A stretch of 64,000 bases of DNA from Torreya grandis. Taxonomy: Eukaryota; Streptophyta; Pinopsida; Cupressales; Taxaceae. Below the pieces are notes generated by a model that was not told the DNA's origin, made no database searches, and saw only the letters and a program-made list of their open reading frames with translations. The translations under genes were made by a program, and so were the position numbers. This document shows positions 47,337 through 60,751 of this stretch, piece after piece. Location: NCBI GenBank assembly GCA_037957365.1, contig JARHVA010001189.1, forward strand, positions 744,001-808,000, given 5' to 3'. Position 1 is the first letter of the stretch, and each line of letters begins with the position of its first letter.

Positions 47337-47879
47337 CTTAACCTATTAAAAAAAAAGAAATTTGTTTAAACTATCTAATGGAAATTACATAATGTGTTTT
47401 AGATTAAACACACATAATAAGTTATGATTAAACTATCCTATGATGTATAAGAGTAGGTAATATAACTCTAAGTATCATAACTATAGGAGATGAAACTCTA
47501 GGAGCTATAATTTTAAGAGTTGTAACTCTAAATGGTGTATTGGTAGGTCTAGCTACTAAAATTATAGATTATATAAGTTTAGGTTGTATGATTTACTATT
47601 TAATAATATATTTAGATAATACCTCATGTTATTATTGATGTTGCACAATTAATGCATGAGGTGTGCCGTGAATAGTAAACATTTTGTTATGATTCAAAAA
47701 ATTAAGAAATTAGTTTAATTTGGATGGGATAAATATCATTATTTTAATCATGGGTGTTAAAGTAATAAATCATATGTCCTATTATTTTAAAATACATGAA
47801 ACCATACTAAAAGGGTCTTATGACCTATGGTGATAAGTAATGTGATATCCCCAAGTCCATGTAAATGTGTCACAATTTT

Positions 47880-48070
47880 TAAGAACCATGGTTGTACCAA
47901 TCAAATATTGTTGAGTATACTAGGTACTAGTAAAAAATTTCATTTTACATATGTTTGAATTAGAACCATTATCAACCATAATTTCATATGTAATCTTAGG
48001 ATGTGAATCAATAAAATAATGTAAAAATAGTGGACCATTATTAGAATCATTAATTATAATTTCATGATCA
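47880..48070 (-). pseudogene. Retropepsin-like relic
   Basis: The minus strand reads NGPLFLHYFIDSHPKITYEI then MVDNGSNSNICKMKFF (about 47985-47940). VDNGSNSNIC has the shape of the retropepsin active-site strand (D-S/T-G-S followed by a small polar run), with D-N-G here. No C-terminal LLGxPW motif is clear. Its place downstream of gag supports the call. Confidence 0.45.
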
Positions 48071-48589
48071 TAATATGTAATAGAAGGAACCTATTTTCAT
48101 GAACCCATAACCATACTTTTGACAACATATAAAGTATGAGCATTGTAAGCTATTGGTTTCTATATATGTTATTTTCGTGTGAATATTGTCTTGTTTATTA
48201 GTATCATGATTTATAAGTGAATTGTTGAATATTTGAAAATGTTGATTTAGTGGATAAAATGATTCATTCAATGTATTATTATGTCCTTCCACTTGAATAA
48301 CATTAGTATAAATTAGATCTTATATCTTATGTTTCAATGTATACCATCTATTGATATTATCTCCTAAGGATCTATAGTACTCACAATATGCATTGACTTA
48401 TGGTTTTTTGGTAAAGGTTAAGATGTGTCCAACTCACATGCTCGAGTTAAATACATAATTATATTCAAACAATCATTTAAGCACCGGTGAGGTTTCTAAA
48501 GTAACCTTGTATATTATCTACACTCTTGAGAAGGAATTACAAACCTATTAGGTGGTTGTGATGCTACATTTACTTCATTTTAACCTCAT

Positions 48590-49960
48590 TATTAGCTTAA
48601 CATGTAGAAATATATTGTCTTATCCTTGAATGTTCTTTTACCTTGATATTTGTAGCTACTAGAGGTATGGACATTAAACCCATATTTAGGCATGTTGACT
48701 TTTAAGAGTTTTTCCAACCATATGCCAAATCTCATTAAAAAATGGATACATGTTAAACACAACTTTGTGTTTGAGAGGTCATGGAAAATTGTTTGAGAAA
48801 ATACTTTATAACTTGCTATCAAGTAGTTAGAAAGACATCTATATAAGCATACTTTTGAATTTAAGCACATACTAACATTTTAATTAGGTCCTTGTTTAAG
48901 TTTTGAAAACATAAACCTTTGACTAATGTTGCTAGGAAAAAAGTGAAAATGTAACATTTTTACTAATGTTAATAAAAAATAAAGCTAAGTAGATATCTTC
49001 TAAGTCATTAAAATGACACATGGAACCCAATGGAAGGGAATAAAACCAATTTAAGTCATAGTACTTGAGACTTATAGGAAAGAGATTAATCATCAATAGA
49101 TCATTATGTACAAAACTAAATCATGAAAAATAGAAAGATTGAGAATGATGTGAAGGATCAACTTTGTCATTTTATACCTAAAATTTAGGCATAATCAAAC
49201 TGGTAGACAAGGACCTCAGAGCCAATGGGTTATATAACATATTATGAGAAGTGATCATATGAAAAGGTCTTTGCGATCCTTGAAAAAGTTGTTTTATTTT
49301 CACTTGCATATCTTAAATATGGTTTGAATAAATGCATCATGTGATGTAGTAGCATGTGTAAGAGCCAAATTATAATTAACACATGTAGGAATAGATGCTC
49401 AAGTGTTTTGACCAAGACCATAACCAATAGATATAACATTATAAGTAGGTTTAAAAGACCTAGTAATAATAGGAAGCACATAATAAGTAGTTTGTCGAGT
49501 AGTCATAATAACTTGAGTAGAATTAGTAAGAAGAATATAAACATTGAAATATTTGTTTGTCTTATGTTAATCTTAGTTGTAGATTCCTTAGCCAACTTTA
49601 AGTTATTTTTTCATCTCTAATAAAATAAATGATAACATTAATTTATTTAGGAATTGTTGAAAGATGTTTCTCAAAATCATATTTATCTATAGTATTAAAA
49701 TTTTGAAAATGATTATCATTGGAAGCATATTATTATAAGCTTCGTATTATCATCATAACTATTATCATCAAAATTATAATCATGTTCCAAATATAGATAT
49801 TCACCACTCACATTTTCATGATTTGAATTATAAAAAACCATAAGAGGAATAGGAATTTTATTAACAATTACAAATTTTATTTCAAACAAGCATGAGTATG
49901 AATAAAAGGAATATGAATTAAACAAATATTTGCACCACACAATTTAGACATTTGACTAGT
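48590..49960 (-). pseudogene. Gag-like relic of the minus-strand Gypsy element
   Basis: The best block (about 49556-49290) reads without gaps: QVIMTTRQTTYYVLPIITRS, FKPTYNVISIGYGLGQNT, one TGA, ASIPTCVNYNLALTHATTSH and DAFIQTIFKICK. A second open block (49940-49716) is acidic at its end (EHDYNFDDNSYDDN). A third (48870-48592) contains RFGIWLEKLLKVNMPKYGFN. I recognise no conserved capsid motif; assignment is by position between LTR and protease and by protein-like composition. Confidence 0.45.
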
Positions 49961-50206
49961 GGAGATTATAGATATAGATTTATTAATTGGCATAAGATGT
50001 AAACATAGAAAACATGAAAGAAACTAATGAATTTCATTAACAATTAAAATTTTTATTTCAAACAAGCACAATTATGAAGAAAAGGAATATGAATTAAATA
50101 AATATTTGCACCACAGAATCTAGAAATTTGACTAGTGGAGATTATAGATATAGATTTATTAATTGGCATAAGATGTAAATATAGAAAACTTGAAATGAAC
50201 TAATGG
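49853..50206. repeat. Tandem duplication of about 176 bp
   Basis: 49853-50028 and 50029-50206 align nearly base for base, for example GGAATATGAATTAA, TTTGACTAGTGGAGATTATA and TATTAATTGGCATAAGATGT in both. The period is not a multiple of three, so it disrupts any frame through it. Confidence 0.85.
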
Positions 50207-50394
50207 TAATTATATTTTAATAATAAACCAACATCTTACATAAATTATATATAAAACAACCACATCAACAAATGTTATAGGGAAAGAGAGCATGAAAACC
50301 ATTAGGTAGATGTTTTTGACAATAGAGGGTTTCACCCAAATGTGAATCCATAAAGGAGTTAGGTTCGTAATATTTTTTAAAAATGGAACAAAAA

Positions 50395-51644
50395 TGGTCA
50401 AAACACCATACCAATTAAATGAAACAAGGAAAAAGGGATATCTAACTAAATATAGTAAAATTATAATAAATCAAACCTCTCTAATGCTGAAATTAGAAAT
50501 GGAAAGATTGAATGATTCATAAATTGAGAGGAAAAAATTAGAGCATATGGATAGAGATATGTGAACTTGAATATGACTTACCTAAGTTTTGGAAGTTACT
50601 AAGATGATATAAAATATAAGTTGGAACATATAAAAAATATCTTTCTAGAAGCATAATGTGTTTCTGATGATGACCACTTTTCCACCACTAATAATAATCA
50701 TATCAATTTCCCATGGTTGAATATGGTAGTTTTTTCTATATTTAGAGAGAAGATATGGATATGGACCTATTGATTCTTCAGGTCTAAAACATTATCTAAA
50801 GATTCAACAACATCAAAGGTTTGTGAATTTGTCTTCACTAATAAAAATGAGTGTGTGCAATCATTAAAATCTATTCTCCTTTGATGTAGTTCTAATTTTC
50901 CATAATATCATAAGAATATAAAGAATATGCAAAGTTAGTGGCTTGGGCTCCCTTGAGGGTTGAAATTAAATATATTTCATACTTAGAAACAATTCTCATG
51001 TACTCCTATACATGTGAGTGGCCCAACACAACTAAGATAAAGGACTTCAAATTTTATCCCTAAGACAAACAATGATAAATCTATATGCATCTTAATGAAT
51101 TATTTTTTGGTACAAGTATGTAGCCATATTAATATTAAGGAAAAATATGATTAATGTGAAATCTCCTTCACAAGTGTCTAATGGATAAATTTAACATGTA
51201 AGCTCAATAACTTGGAGATAGGAGATTCTCAGATGGATTGTTTGATTTCCTAGAGATAGGAAATTCCTTAGGATACATGTGTATATATAGGCTAATTTAA
51301 ATTAAAATTTGGAAAATTTTGTGTATAGGCTGACCATGGAAAATAGTAAGAATAGATGATTAAGGAAAGAGAAATCAACATAGGCACAAAGGAACCACAA
51401 ATGATATATGACCACTTTCATACAAAAAAAAAGGTTAGACCACTTTTGTATGATAAAAAATGGTGATGACATAAATATGTAATGAAATAGATCTTAATCT
51501 GAAGTAAGGATTACCATATGGATCATGTTCTAGACAACTAATAGATTTGAAGGTGCTCACATGAGAATGTAGTTGATGCAAGGATACAAAAGTTCTAATT
51601 TGAAGGGAAAGTGCATTGAAAAGAGCCAAATGTATGAAAATACT
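50395..51644 (-). repeat. 5' LTR of the minus-strand Gypsy element
   Basis: Partner of 44348-45630, about 1250 bp, with the same landmarks including GTGTATATATAGGCT at about 51271. Transcription on the minus strand would start near 51270 and run leftwards into gag. Confidence 0.7.
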
Positions 51645-53904
51645 CCAAGTCCATGGAAAAATAAAAATGACATTTTGAATACCTATTTTTGAAACAAATA
51701 TCCATATAAACCTTTACATTATTACACATATTATATTTTATTTAAATTATTTATATAGTTAAATTTGATGTATTTTATAGTATTTTTCACATTGTCACAC
51801 ATCTTTTGTTTGTCATAATTTTATATCTAAGTTAAATTAAATTTCATACTCACACTTTTCGTTTAATTATTTTTCATATACATGCTCATATTTGTTATAA
51901 AACAATGAAACATTGTCGACAAAATCATAAAACCATGCTACAATGCTATATCTACTCAACATCAACATTGAGTACAACATACAAATGTAAACAAAAAATT
52001 TAGAAATCAGTGCCATATATATATCATAGTGTTAGGTATATATACATCATATACATAAATCTATATATTTCCTTCATCCCTATGTAGGTGATGGGATACA
52101 AATTTTTGTGATCTAACATACCTATCTTCTCTTAGGTATCAAACCAAAGATTTATCTCTAGAATGAAATTCTTACACCTCTCCCTTTACCATAATTAGAT
52201 AAATCTATAGATTTATAGAATTTATTGAAATAATATAGTCTCTCTCTCTCCATGCCTTCAATCACTTTAGCATGGTGTTCCACTTGCTCCCTTGATAGGG
52301 CTTGTTGAATTGATATCACCTGCTACATCATTGTGACATCTCTAGCCATAGGTACTATAATCAATGTATAAGGAACTGGGTCTATCCTCACTAAAATAGA
52401 ACTCATGGAACCTCTCCAACAAGATTAAAATCTCCACTATTATCCTTTGCAAGTGTCACCCCTAGATTTAACATAACCATCATGTCATGTTAAAGAAACA
52501 CATAATAAAGTATGTCATGGTGAGTGGAATTAATCAAGGACCACCACCTAACTATTGTATATATAAAATTATCACATAAATAAACCATTAGAAATAAATA
52601 TATCAAAATTAAATATATCTCTACATAATTATTTTATCTTCTATCATGACTATTTTTAAGTTTAGGATATATAGTGATAAAAAAATCAATAATTATTATA
52701 CCTAGGTATACATGGTCCTTATAGATAGTTTCCACATTTTGATGATTTTTAAAGACCAAATAATCCTCTTCATCTATATCCTTACATCATTCTCCAAAGG
52801 TTGAATCCCATATTTATCTCTATAATGCATAAAAACTGGCCTTGGACTCCTGTATCGAGTATGTCTTAATCGGGCATCTCTTTATTTTTTATAATATAAT
52901 CAATGGGTAATAGATAGACTTTACTTGGTCATTGTAACATACAATATCTCCCCCAATATTTAGGTATTTATTTTTCCTACCCCCTTAGCTGGGGACCTAA
53001 ATTTCTCATAGGGTTATCTTATTTTGGACTCCATACCTATCCTTCTCCTCTCACAAGTATGGCTACATCTATTTGATGAGGTTGTATCCTACCACAAGTT
53101 GTGCACCATGTTGTGGTCCAAAAACAAGGACCCATATCTATGGACCCTAAATTTCTTCTCCCTACAACACTCTCAAATGTATTTATTGATATGGGGGTAA
53201 AACCATATGCACCATTGAGTGTGGAAGATAAAATTGTCTCAATACCCAATCACATGAATGTTATTTTTCCCACAAGGTGAAGTTCACTATTATCCATGGA
53301 TATAATATCCCTATGTATTGAAACCATGTGATGACATCCCTCTTCACAACCTCTAATTTTTGGTATGTTGTCTAAAATCTCACCATTGACTCCCAAGCCC
53401 ATCACCTAACTTAGGTAAAATGATCATCTATATGTAGTTATTTACTTGTTGGTCTACACATGAAAAAAAACTCAAAAATATAGATTTAAAAAATAATTAT
53501 TGGACTTTTCTCCAATTACTCTTTAACTAAAATTCTATAAAAATTGTTCACTAGATACACCCATATTCCCACACCCATGCTATGGATTGTGTATTCCTTT
53601 AGAGCTGTCTAACACATGCTAATAGAAAAAGGAGGTACCCAACCATATAAATTATGAAACAAGACATGTGACACCATGATTCCTAAAATATATTTTTAGA
53701 TGTCCAAAATTGGTGTATAATAGACATTCCATAACACCATTGTATATAGATGCAAGAAATGTTGATTTAACTTAGTGTCCTATTGAGCCAATGTATGTCT
53801 CTTTTCCACTGTATTTATAGTGTCATAGATAATTATATTACCCTATAAAAGTAATTAAAATATGGCATGCACATATTTATGGTAATAAAAACCTCTACTA
53901 TAAT
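51645..53904. other. Spacer; possible decayed coding traces on the minus strand
   Basis: Between about 53250 and 52660 the minus strand has loosely protein-like stretches in changing frames, such as RDARLRHTRYRSPRPVFMHY and DIDEEDYLVFKNHQNVETIY. A 70-codon ORF at 53249-53037 contains CFWTTTWCTTCGRIQPHQID. I recognise none of them. They may be remains of a still older element. The rest is AT-rich with nothing to report. Confidence 0.25.
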
Positions 53905-55120
53905 TATTTTATTCTTTTTGGGAATTAGGTGTTTAATTCCTAAGCAAATAAAGGTTTGAGTAAATGTAAATCAGTAAATAAATATGATTTTATTAACCTA
54001 CTAATTTTTGCAAATATATATATAATTTATCTTTTATAAAAATATCAAGAAGTGTAGAGAAATCAAATTTAACTTATTATGGGTTGAAATGGATGATTTG
54101 GGATTTGGAAATTGCTATGCATGGATAACAGACTATCACAAATAGGACCCAAAACTTTATTTCTAGATTGGATAGGATCACCAAACTCTAGAAACCTTGC
54201 TACTTGGTGTTTTAGTCCATTTTTAAAAGCTATTTTCCCTTTTTATAGATGTTTTCCACTTCTGACACTATTGTCCCAGTGGTCTAGTTTTTATGGGTTT
54301 TGCTTGGCGAGCTTGTAACACCCTGGTAGTGAAATATCAAATCCTAATTTTATGTGGAGCTTGTTGTATGTCTGATTCAATCTTCTAAACCCTTAGGATA
54401 TCTAGGTACTTAAAATTATATAGAAAACTTGGGAAAGAGAGAAGGGGTTAGTGTGTAAAGGATACACTGGATGCACTTCACACCCCATGTATGGGCACGC
54501 TGCATACATACCAATACTCTGAAGAGGGATCAAGCTAATGTAATTCTCTTATTTGAAGTGCTTGGTGAAATTATGTGATGTATGAAACTATAATGTACTT
54601 TGGATGACTAAAGACTAATATGAATGCTTAAATAGGATTGAATTGGTCTTGGAAGGCTATATGCAAAGAATAGGGAAGAGTGCTTGAGTGTGCTTGTATT
54701 CTTTATCTTTTATTATGAATGAGTTCCAACCCTTATAAATGTAATTTTATAGGGAAATTGATGATCATGGGTTAGATGAGCTTGTATTAGGCTGATAGGG
54801 GAAAAGATAAGGAATTGGGATAATTTGATCATTAGAGGTGAAAATAAACTTGGACATAACACCAAAAATAGGACACCCCTACATTTTGGCACTCCTATCC
54901 AAATTTGGAACTATTATCCAAGGAGGATGAGCCCTAGGGGATGGATATGGGTATGAGAGTGCTACCTAGCTCTCTAAAATCTAAGTTTGGGAAGCTATAG
55001 GTGACTGGTAATCAGTGAAAGTCTAGCCAAGAAGGGTTGAGTGAGAAAGAAAGAGGACCTATGGGCTGGGTGATATTAGCCATGACTATGCCATCTAATT
55101 TTTCATTTTATATGATTAAA
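53905..55120 (-). repeat. 3' LTR of the second minus-strand Gypsy element
   Basis: Aligns with 62198-63442 throughout, from ATTCTTTTTGGGAATTAGGT through GGGAAAGAGAGAAGGGGTTA and GGGATCAAGCTAATGTA to TTTTTCATTTTATATGATTA. Several point changes and small gaps; the terminal CA is AA here. Confidence 0.85.
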
Positions 55121-57700
55121 TTTACCCCTTATTTATTCTAGTGATGTAACAAAGCAAAATACTAGGATAAAGGAAAAATAGAAAGCATACCTAAACTTAC
55201 CTGTAAAGGAAAAGTTCATAAAGTTGTGTGATGCTGAATGTGCATAAATAGAGTACACTATGATGTGTGTATATACAAATAAAAACATGAAGTAAATAAT
55301 TTCTTACTAGATATGCTATCTCTAAAATAAGAACATACTAAAGTTGAGTAAAGGAAGGGAGAGGAATGAATACATCTCATCAGGTATGTAAACCAATACA
55401 AAACCTATTGTGATGCTAGATTGTGTTGAGTTTGTGATGAATCAAGAGTAATATAAAAAATAGATTTGAGTGATAAATTCCCTAAAACGTGTCTCAAGAA
55501 TGAAAATTCTGGCCCTTTGGCTCCATTTCCACCAAGTGATTTTAATGAATCATGCATGTATTAATCGATGTCTAGACTATATGTCCAATCCCTCTGAATA
55601 GGTGGCTCAAGAATACAAAGGCTAGCCCTTTAGATCCATCATTACCATATGAAATTAAGATATGAAGTGATGCCAATATATAATATATGCCATATGAGAT
55701 GGATCTTGGAGCCCATGAATGTTCTAGAAATCTGACACTGTGGCATGGATAGTCTAATGTGTGCTGAAAACTAGGCCACTCTTGGCTATTTAAAAAGATG
55801 GAGATTAGGATTATATGAAAGCCACTCTAAAACTAATGTACTAGGATTATATGAAAGACAAGTAAAGCAATAGAGTAATAAAAAAGCTAAAACTACATGA
55901 AAGTTTAACTCAAATGTGATACCAAACACCTACAGATGGAGTAAGGCACATAATTGCTGAGAATGCTTGGAATAAAATAAACTTGGAAATAAAAGAAGAT
56001 CAATGTGCCATGAATATTACCCCCAATCACCATCATGTCACACATGATAACCCCCTATATCTAATAAAATTTTACTAAAACTACTGAATTTGAAGGTTTT
56101 GAAAGTGCAAAAACTATCCCTGAACTAAACTTTTTGCCTATTTTTGGAAACCCTGAGTGTTTTCCTCCCTAGATATGAGTGATAAACTATGGACACCCCT
56201 ATTTTTGGTGATATTTTCCAGTTTTGGCTGATATTGTCCATTTTTGGTGCTGATATCCATTTTTGGTGCTATTTTCTGATGTGAAAATTGACTGCTAATA
56301 TGAGATTGTTTCTATTTTTTTGCTTTGATTTGATCAGTTTGACCTCTAGATTCTATGCTAACTATTCTACATGCCACTATTTTGATTTCTAGGAGGTTTT
56401 GTCTCTATGAAAAATCCCCTATTGGATTCCCCTTATTCTAAGGGTAGGAATGATGAACCTACAATGACTTCCCTTAAAAGAAAAGAGTCCTACAAGTGTG
56501 TTAATTCTAAAAAGATATATGATATAGCATTTGATGTTTGACAATATGTTTCAAGATATAGCAATGTTTGTATTGAGAGATTTTTAGATCAATAGGGGTA
56601 TGCCTAGATAGATATAAAATGTGAAAGCATGTGTAATATAATGAACTAGAATTGGAAATGTTAATTGTTAGTTGTTAGTTAGAGGGATGGAAAATGATGT
56701 CCATCATGGCATCTAAGAAAGAAAAGCAAATGCATGATATAGATCATGGCATTGCACACATTTGATAAACAAAAAGTAAAAAACCAATAAGCAAGAAGAA
56801 AAAAGTAAGAAGCATACTAAATGGGCCAAGGGCCATGTAAACAAGGGACATGGGCACATGCCACTTAAAATAGAAACAAACATGGAAGGCATGTTCAAAT
56901 TCCACATACACATACAAGTGAAATAAGCAAAGTTGGTCCATAGGAAATAGGCACATAGAGTAGTATAAATAAATAACATTAAAAAATGTCCTAAGGCACA
57001 CACATGAAGATGAGAAAGAACTAGAAATTATAATAAAAAAATCTATGCTAAGCAAGGAATGAAAGCAGACGTAAGGACTAGAAGATACAAACACATCTAA
57101 CTAATCAAAGCAAATATAGGAGTATGCAAAACATGTGTGAGACTAGTTAAACACTAAGAAATACACAAGTTCTAGATACTAGTGAGATATCATTATAGTA
57201 TTTTATATAAGCTATAAAGTAATATACATTAGCATGATGACTTAGAGTGTGTAGTGTAGGAATGACATAACCTGGATGGCATAGTCATGTAGAAGATGCC
57301 CCTCGTGGGTATGTATAACGATGTATGTCTTGAATGTATAAGTAAAAATGCCCCCTATATGGATATAATGAAGTAATAGAGTAGTTGGATGTCACTGCAC
57401 ACACTCAAAGAAGATCAAGTGAAGCATGGTAATGTAGAAAAATTGACATACAATAGCATGAAATAACAAATGTAAGTCATAACATGATAGTAGTAATGTA
57501 AAACATGGATGATGCATACAATAATTATATGTTTTTGGTGTTTTTATAAAATTTTGAATGTTTTTATATTTTTAAAGATATTTGAACTATGTAAAATAAT
57601 AATTAATAAATGATACTAACCGATGAGTCTCAGGTGAGACTCCCTGTCCTAGTGTCTTGTGTAAAATTATGGGATCATGCATGATCGTGAGGCACAATAG
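55121..57700. other. Non-coding 3' part of the gag-protease element
   Basis: No polymerase or integrase motif in any frame. Hydrophobic ORFs near 57094-56713 on the minus strand read as translated low-complexity DNA. A 20-bp repeat array lies at 56202-56279. The stretch is what remains in place of the pol region. Confidence 0.45.
56202..56279. repeat. 20-bp repeat array
   Basis: Four units of 19-20 bp: TTTTTGGTGATATTTTCCAG, TTTTGGCTGATATTGTCCAT, TTTTGGTGCTGATATCCAT and TTTTGGTGCTATTTTCTGA. Related words (GATATTGTCC, GATGTTGTCC, CTATTGTCC) also occur in the element's LTRs. Confidence 0.7.
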
Positions 57701-58107
57701 AGTGTCTAAGATTGGGCAACTAAAATATATGTACATTGTAACTACTCTAAAATATCTAAAGTAGAAGAAGAATGTGGGTTCCCCCTATGATTTTGAGAAG
57801 TACATATTATTGTAGGGCTCTTTGGGACCCATTTGAAAGTAGGAGAAGAAGCTCTATGAATAGGCGCTCTCTATATAGCTATATGAGATTGCAATGTAAC
57901 TATTCTAGGTATGAATACTATAGATGGAATATGTATATAATCCTAAAAATATGGGGGTGTATGAACCCTCCATATTGGTGATGGGTTCTATAATTATGGC
58001 TGGTCCTAAAGTGGAACTAGAACAAAATCTAGAGGAGAAGCTAAAACTAGTGAAAGAACTAGATCTGGTGCCTGGAAGCTGGTAGATGGATCTAAAGTGG
58101 GGAGTGA

Positions 58108-58620
58108 TTACTTATAAGGAAATCCACTAACTATAATAACATAATTATCATGAATGAACTTCACACATCTATGAACTATAGAAGGTACTACCTTGAGTTT
58201 TTGAATCCATGGTTGACCAAGTAGTATGTCAAAAACTCCTGCACTAGGAACTATAGTGAATGGTGTAGCCACATGTGTAGGACTAACCTGTAATAAAAGT
58301 ACTATCTCACCCAATTAACTTTGAATATGCTCATTAAAACCACTTATAACTATATTAATGGGACTGATATCCTACTATAAATAATCCAAACGCTGTAGTA
58401 GTGTGAATGTGCACATATTAAGACTAAAACCATTATTAATGAGTAGACTTCGAATAGGCTGATTATGGATATGTGCTCTGATAAAAATTGCATTTTAACC
58501 TATATCATCCTCCATAATCTCTTGATTTGAAAAGGATGTAGAAGGCCTAGCTAGAACTTTGGACTCATACACATCTATCATACCCCTCAAAGGATGTGCC
58601 TCAATTGAATATGTCTAGTA
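58108..58620 (-). pseudogene. Gypsy retropepsin relic
   Basis: On the minus strand: EIMEDDIG, FIRAHIHNQPIRSLLINNGF, SLNMCTFTLLQRL, then INIVISGFNEHIQS and, in a 68-codon open stretch 58314-58108, GEIVLLLQVSPTHVATPFTI, VPSAGVFDILLGQPWIQKLK and VVPSIVHRCVKF. SLLINNGFS is the active-site strand with the catalytic Asp changed to Asn; ILLGQPWI is the conserved C-terminal motif. Length and order are those of the protease in Tat/Athila-like Gypsy elements. Confidence 0.8.
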
Positions 58621-58739
58621 TATAACTGGTGGAGGATGTGTATGGTATGTATGATGAACATCTGATGTGTCTTATTTTTCTTATTTCAAATGCTATGGAA
58701 ATGGATCTAAAAATATTTTTTAAGCTTTAGCTTTTGTTG

Positions 58740-58890
58740 GATTTATCTTTAGAGGTTCAACTAAATTACCCAGATCAAGTAGATTATCATCAATCAAATC
58801 TTGTATCTTATGTCATAAAATGATGCATCTATTTGTTGTGTGGCCTAGTTCCTTATGAAAATCACAAAATGCATGCTTATCATATCCCTA
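58740..58890 (-). pseudogene. Gag-pol linker with CxFHxxxGHxTxxC finger
   Basis: The minus strand reads CDFHKELGHTTNRCIIL then HKIQDLIDDNLLDLGNL. This CCHC-like finger followed by IQDLID is a hallmark of plant Tat/Athila-type Gypsy polyproteins between gag and protease. One stop interrupts. Confidence 0.75.
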
Positions 58891-59099
58891 TGGAAGAGTA
58901 TTTGCTACATACACTTCCTAAATAGACTAGAGAGTTATGATTTTACATTCTAATAACTATTGTAGAACTTTGGCTGGAGAAATTGGTTAATTGGTAAATA
59001 CACATCGAGGAGGTACTGATAAAACCACACACTAAGGGGATTTGAAGCTACATTGATAGTTGGTTGATTCTGATTCTTGTTATCACTAATTTTGACCTT

Positions 59100-59660
59100 G
59101 TATGGGACTTTACTATTACTCTTGTTTGTGGTGTCTGAAGTACTTCAATACTTGTGTTTTCCCATTGAGATTAACTTGACTTCTCTTCCCTTAAGCGTAT
59201 GACACAATTTGGTGAAGGAAGAGAATATTTTGAACATAATGGATTCATGCAGTGCTGCAAGAAGGATCTATTTAAAGATGTCCTATAGCTATTGATCAAC
59301 CATGGGGCTAGTTAACTTAGCTAGAATAGTTTTGTATCTAAGAACATAATCTATGAGAGGCTCATTTGGCCTTTATTTCTATTGTGCTATTTGTGCATAT
59401 GAAACCTTATCACCAATGTTGATACTGAAATGTGCTAGGAACATGTATGATAAAGGATTAAATGTTGTGATTGATTGATTTGGTAGACTATAAAACCATT
59501 GTAGAGCATAAGCCTTTAGAATCCATGGAAATAATTTGGTAAGTAGCCAATCATTGGGTACATAATCCGAACATGCTATGTGAAAGGATCTCAAATGTGT
59601 CTCTAGATCACCCTTGCCATCATAAAGAGTAAGCTTGGGTTAAAAAAATACTTGTGGCAA
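59100..59660 (-). pseudogene. Gag (Retrotrans_gag) relic
   Basis: Minus-strand reading: KLTLYDGKGDLETHLRSFHI (from about 59645), ACSDYVPNDWLLTKLFPWIL, KAYALQWFYSLPNQSITTF and HFSINIGDKVSYAQIAQ, all open from 59642 to a TAG near 59380. After that stop RPNEPLIDYVLRYKTILAKL and ALHESIMFKIFSSFTKL continue with more stops. LxxKLFPxxLKxxALxWFYSLP and the following helix are the capsid signature of plant Gypsy gag, which forms the particle shell. Confidence 0.85.
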
Positions 59661-60628
59661 GGGTGTAGAAGCAATGTGATGTGCTAATGGTGTATGTAGA
59701 AGTGCAAAAGAATCCAATGCCTGTGTAGGTCTAGTGGTACCTTGCTCAAGATGTTACACCTTGGATTGAAGAGATATTATCTCTTACATAAGGGCTACTA
59801 CATTAGGAGATAAGGATGTAATAACTATAACTGGTGGCATAGAAGAAGGTTGGGTAACTATAGGGGGTTGTTGAGACATAGTTGTCCCTATAGTGTCATT
59901 TACAACTGGATACTCTATGGTTTGAGTAGATTTCCCATTGGTTACTTTTTTCTATTCTTGTAAAATTCTAAGTATGTCATCTCACATATCCATATGTTTG
60001 TTAAAAGTTATTGAAGTTTTCTTTTATCAGTTTCATCAAAACTAGTATATTGGGCCATTAATAAAGTAGGAAAATAATTTTAAGTATGTTTAAATGTTTT
60101 ACAATATGTGTTAATAGGCAATATACTATAAATGGAAAGTACTAAATATAAGAAACATAAAGTCCAAAAAAAATAGTGACTTGGGATTTATGCAAAAATT
60201 ATACTGAGTTGTCAAACATGTAGGGTGATACCTCAAAATCAAGAAGGAACTAGTTGTTTCTACGCTATTTTCGCTTTCACATTCAAAGAGAGAATAAGAA
60301 ACTAAAAGAAATGGTCTAAGGCTTGTATGTACCTAGATGAAGACTGCGCACCATTTATCCAGACGTTGTGAGAATTCCTCTTTGGTTGTGGAGGATGACA
60401 CCTGAAATAAAAAAAGACTAAGACAAAGAAGGCGTTAGATGAGGAGATGGTGGGTTGCCAAGCAAAATCTTGATCCTAGAAGCAAAAGCTTGAGGGATGT
60501 CAACCCACTAATTGATAAAAGGATGTCTGATAAATAAAAAAATGATAAAATATTGCAATGATAAAGACTGAAAAGGAAATGGAAGCAAATGCTTACCTGA
60601 ATGATGCTGTCAGGCTGGTCACAGTCAC

Positions 60629-60751
60629 TGACGTCGGTGGTCCTACCGGCATCGATTGTCAAGGTCTGATGACGTCGGTGGTCCTACCAGCATCGATTGT
60701 CAAGGTCTGCTGATGTCGGTTAGTTTATTGACGTTGATTAGGGTAGTGGTC
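60629..60751. repeat. 41-bp repeats containing TGACGTC
   Basis: Units start at 60629, 60670 and 60711. The first two are nearly identical (TGACGTCGGTGGTCCTACC then GGCATCGATTGTCAAGGTC, one differing base); the third is degenerate (TGATGTCGG). TGACGTC is a CRE/TGA-type bZIP core. Related GACGTC words recur near 61350. Confidence 0.8.

Larger units (their letters stand above)
44348..51644 (-). mobile_element. Gypsy-type element with gag and protease relics, minus strand
   Basis: LTR-like direct repeats at 44348-45630 and 50395-51644 enclose about 4.8 kb whose coding traces are all on the minus strand: gag-like (50000-48600), a retropepsin-like motif (about 47970) and a short acidic ORF (47336-47139). 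From 47100 down to the left LTR nothing coding is visible, and no reverse transcriptase or integrase motif was found anywhere inside. The 5-bp words flanking the two LTRs agree (CCAAG at 44343-44347 and 51645-51649), a probable target duplication. Confidence 0.65.

Noticed and set aside
56713..57094. Two overlapping hydrophobic ORFs (96 and 116 codons) on the minus strand
   Set aside because: Phe/Leu/Ser/Cys-rich translation of low-complexity AT-rich DNA, no start context, no domain, inside the non-coding 3' part of an element.
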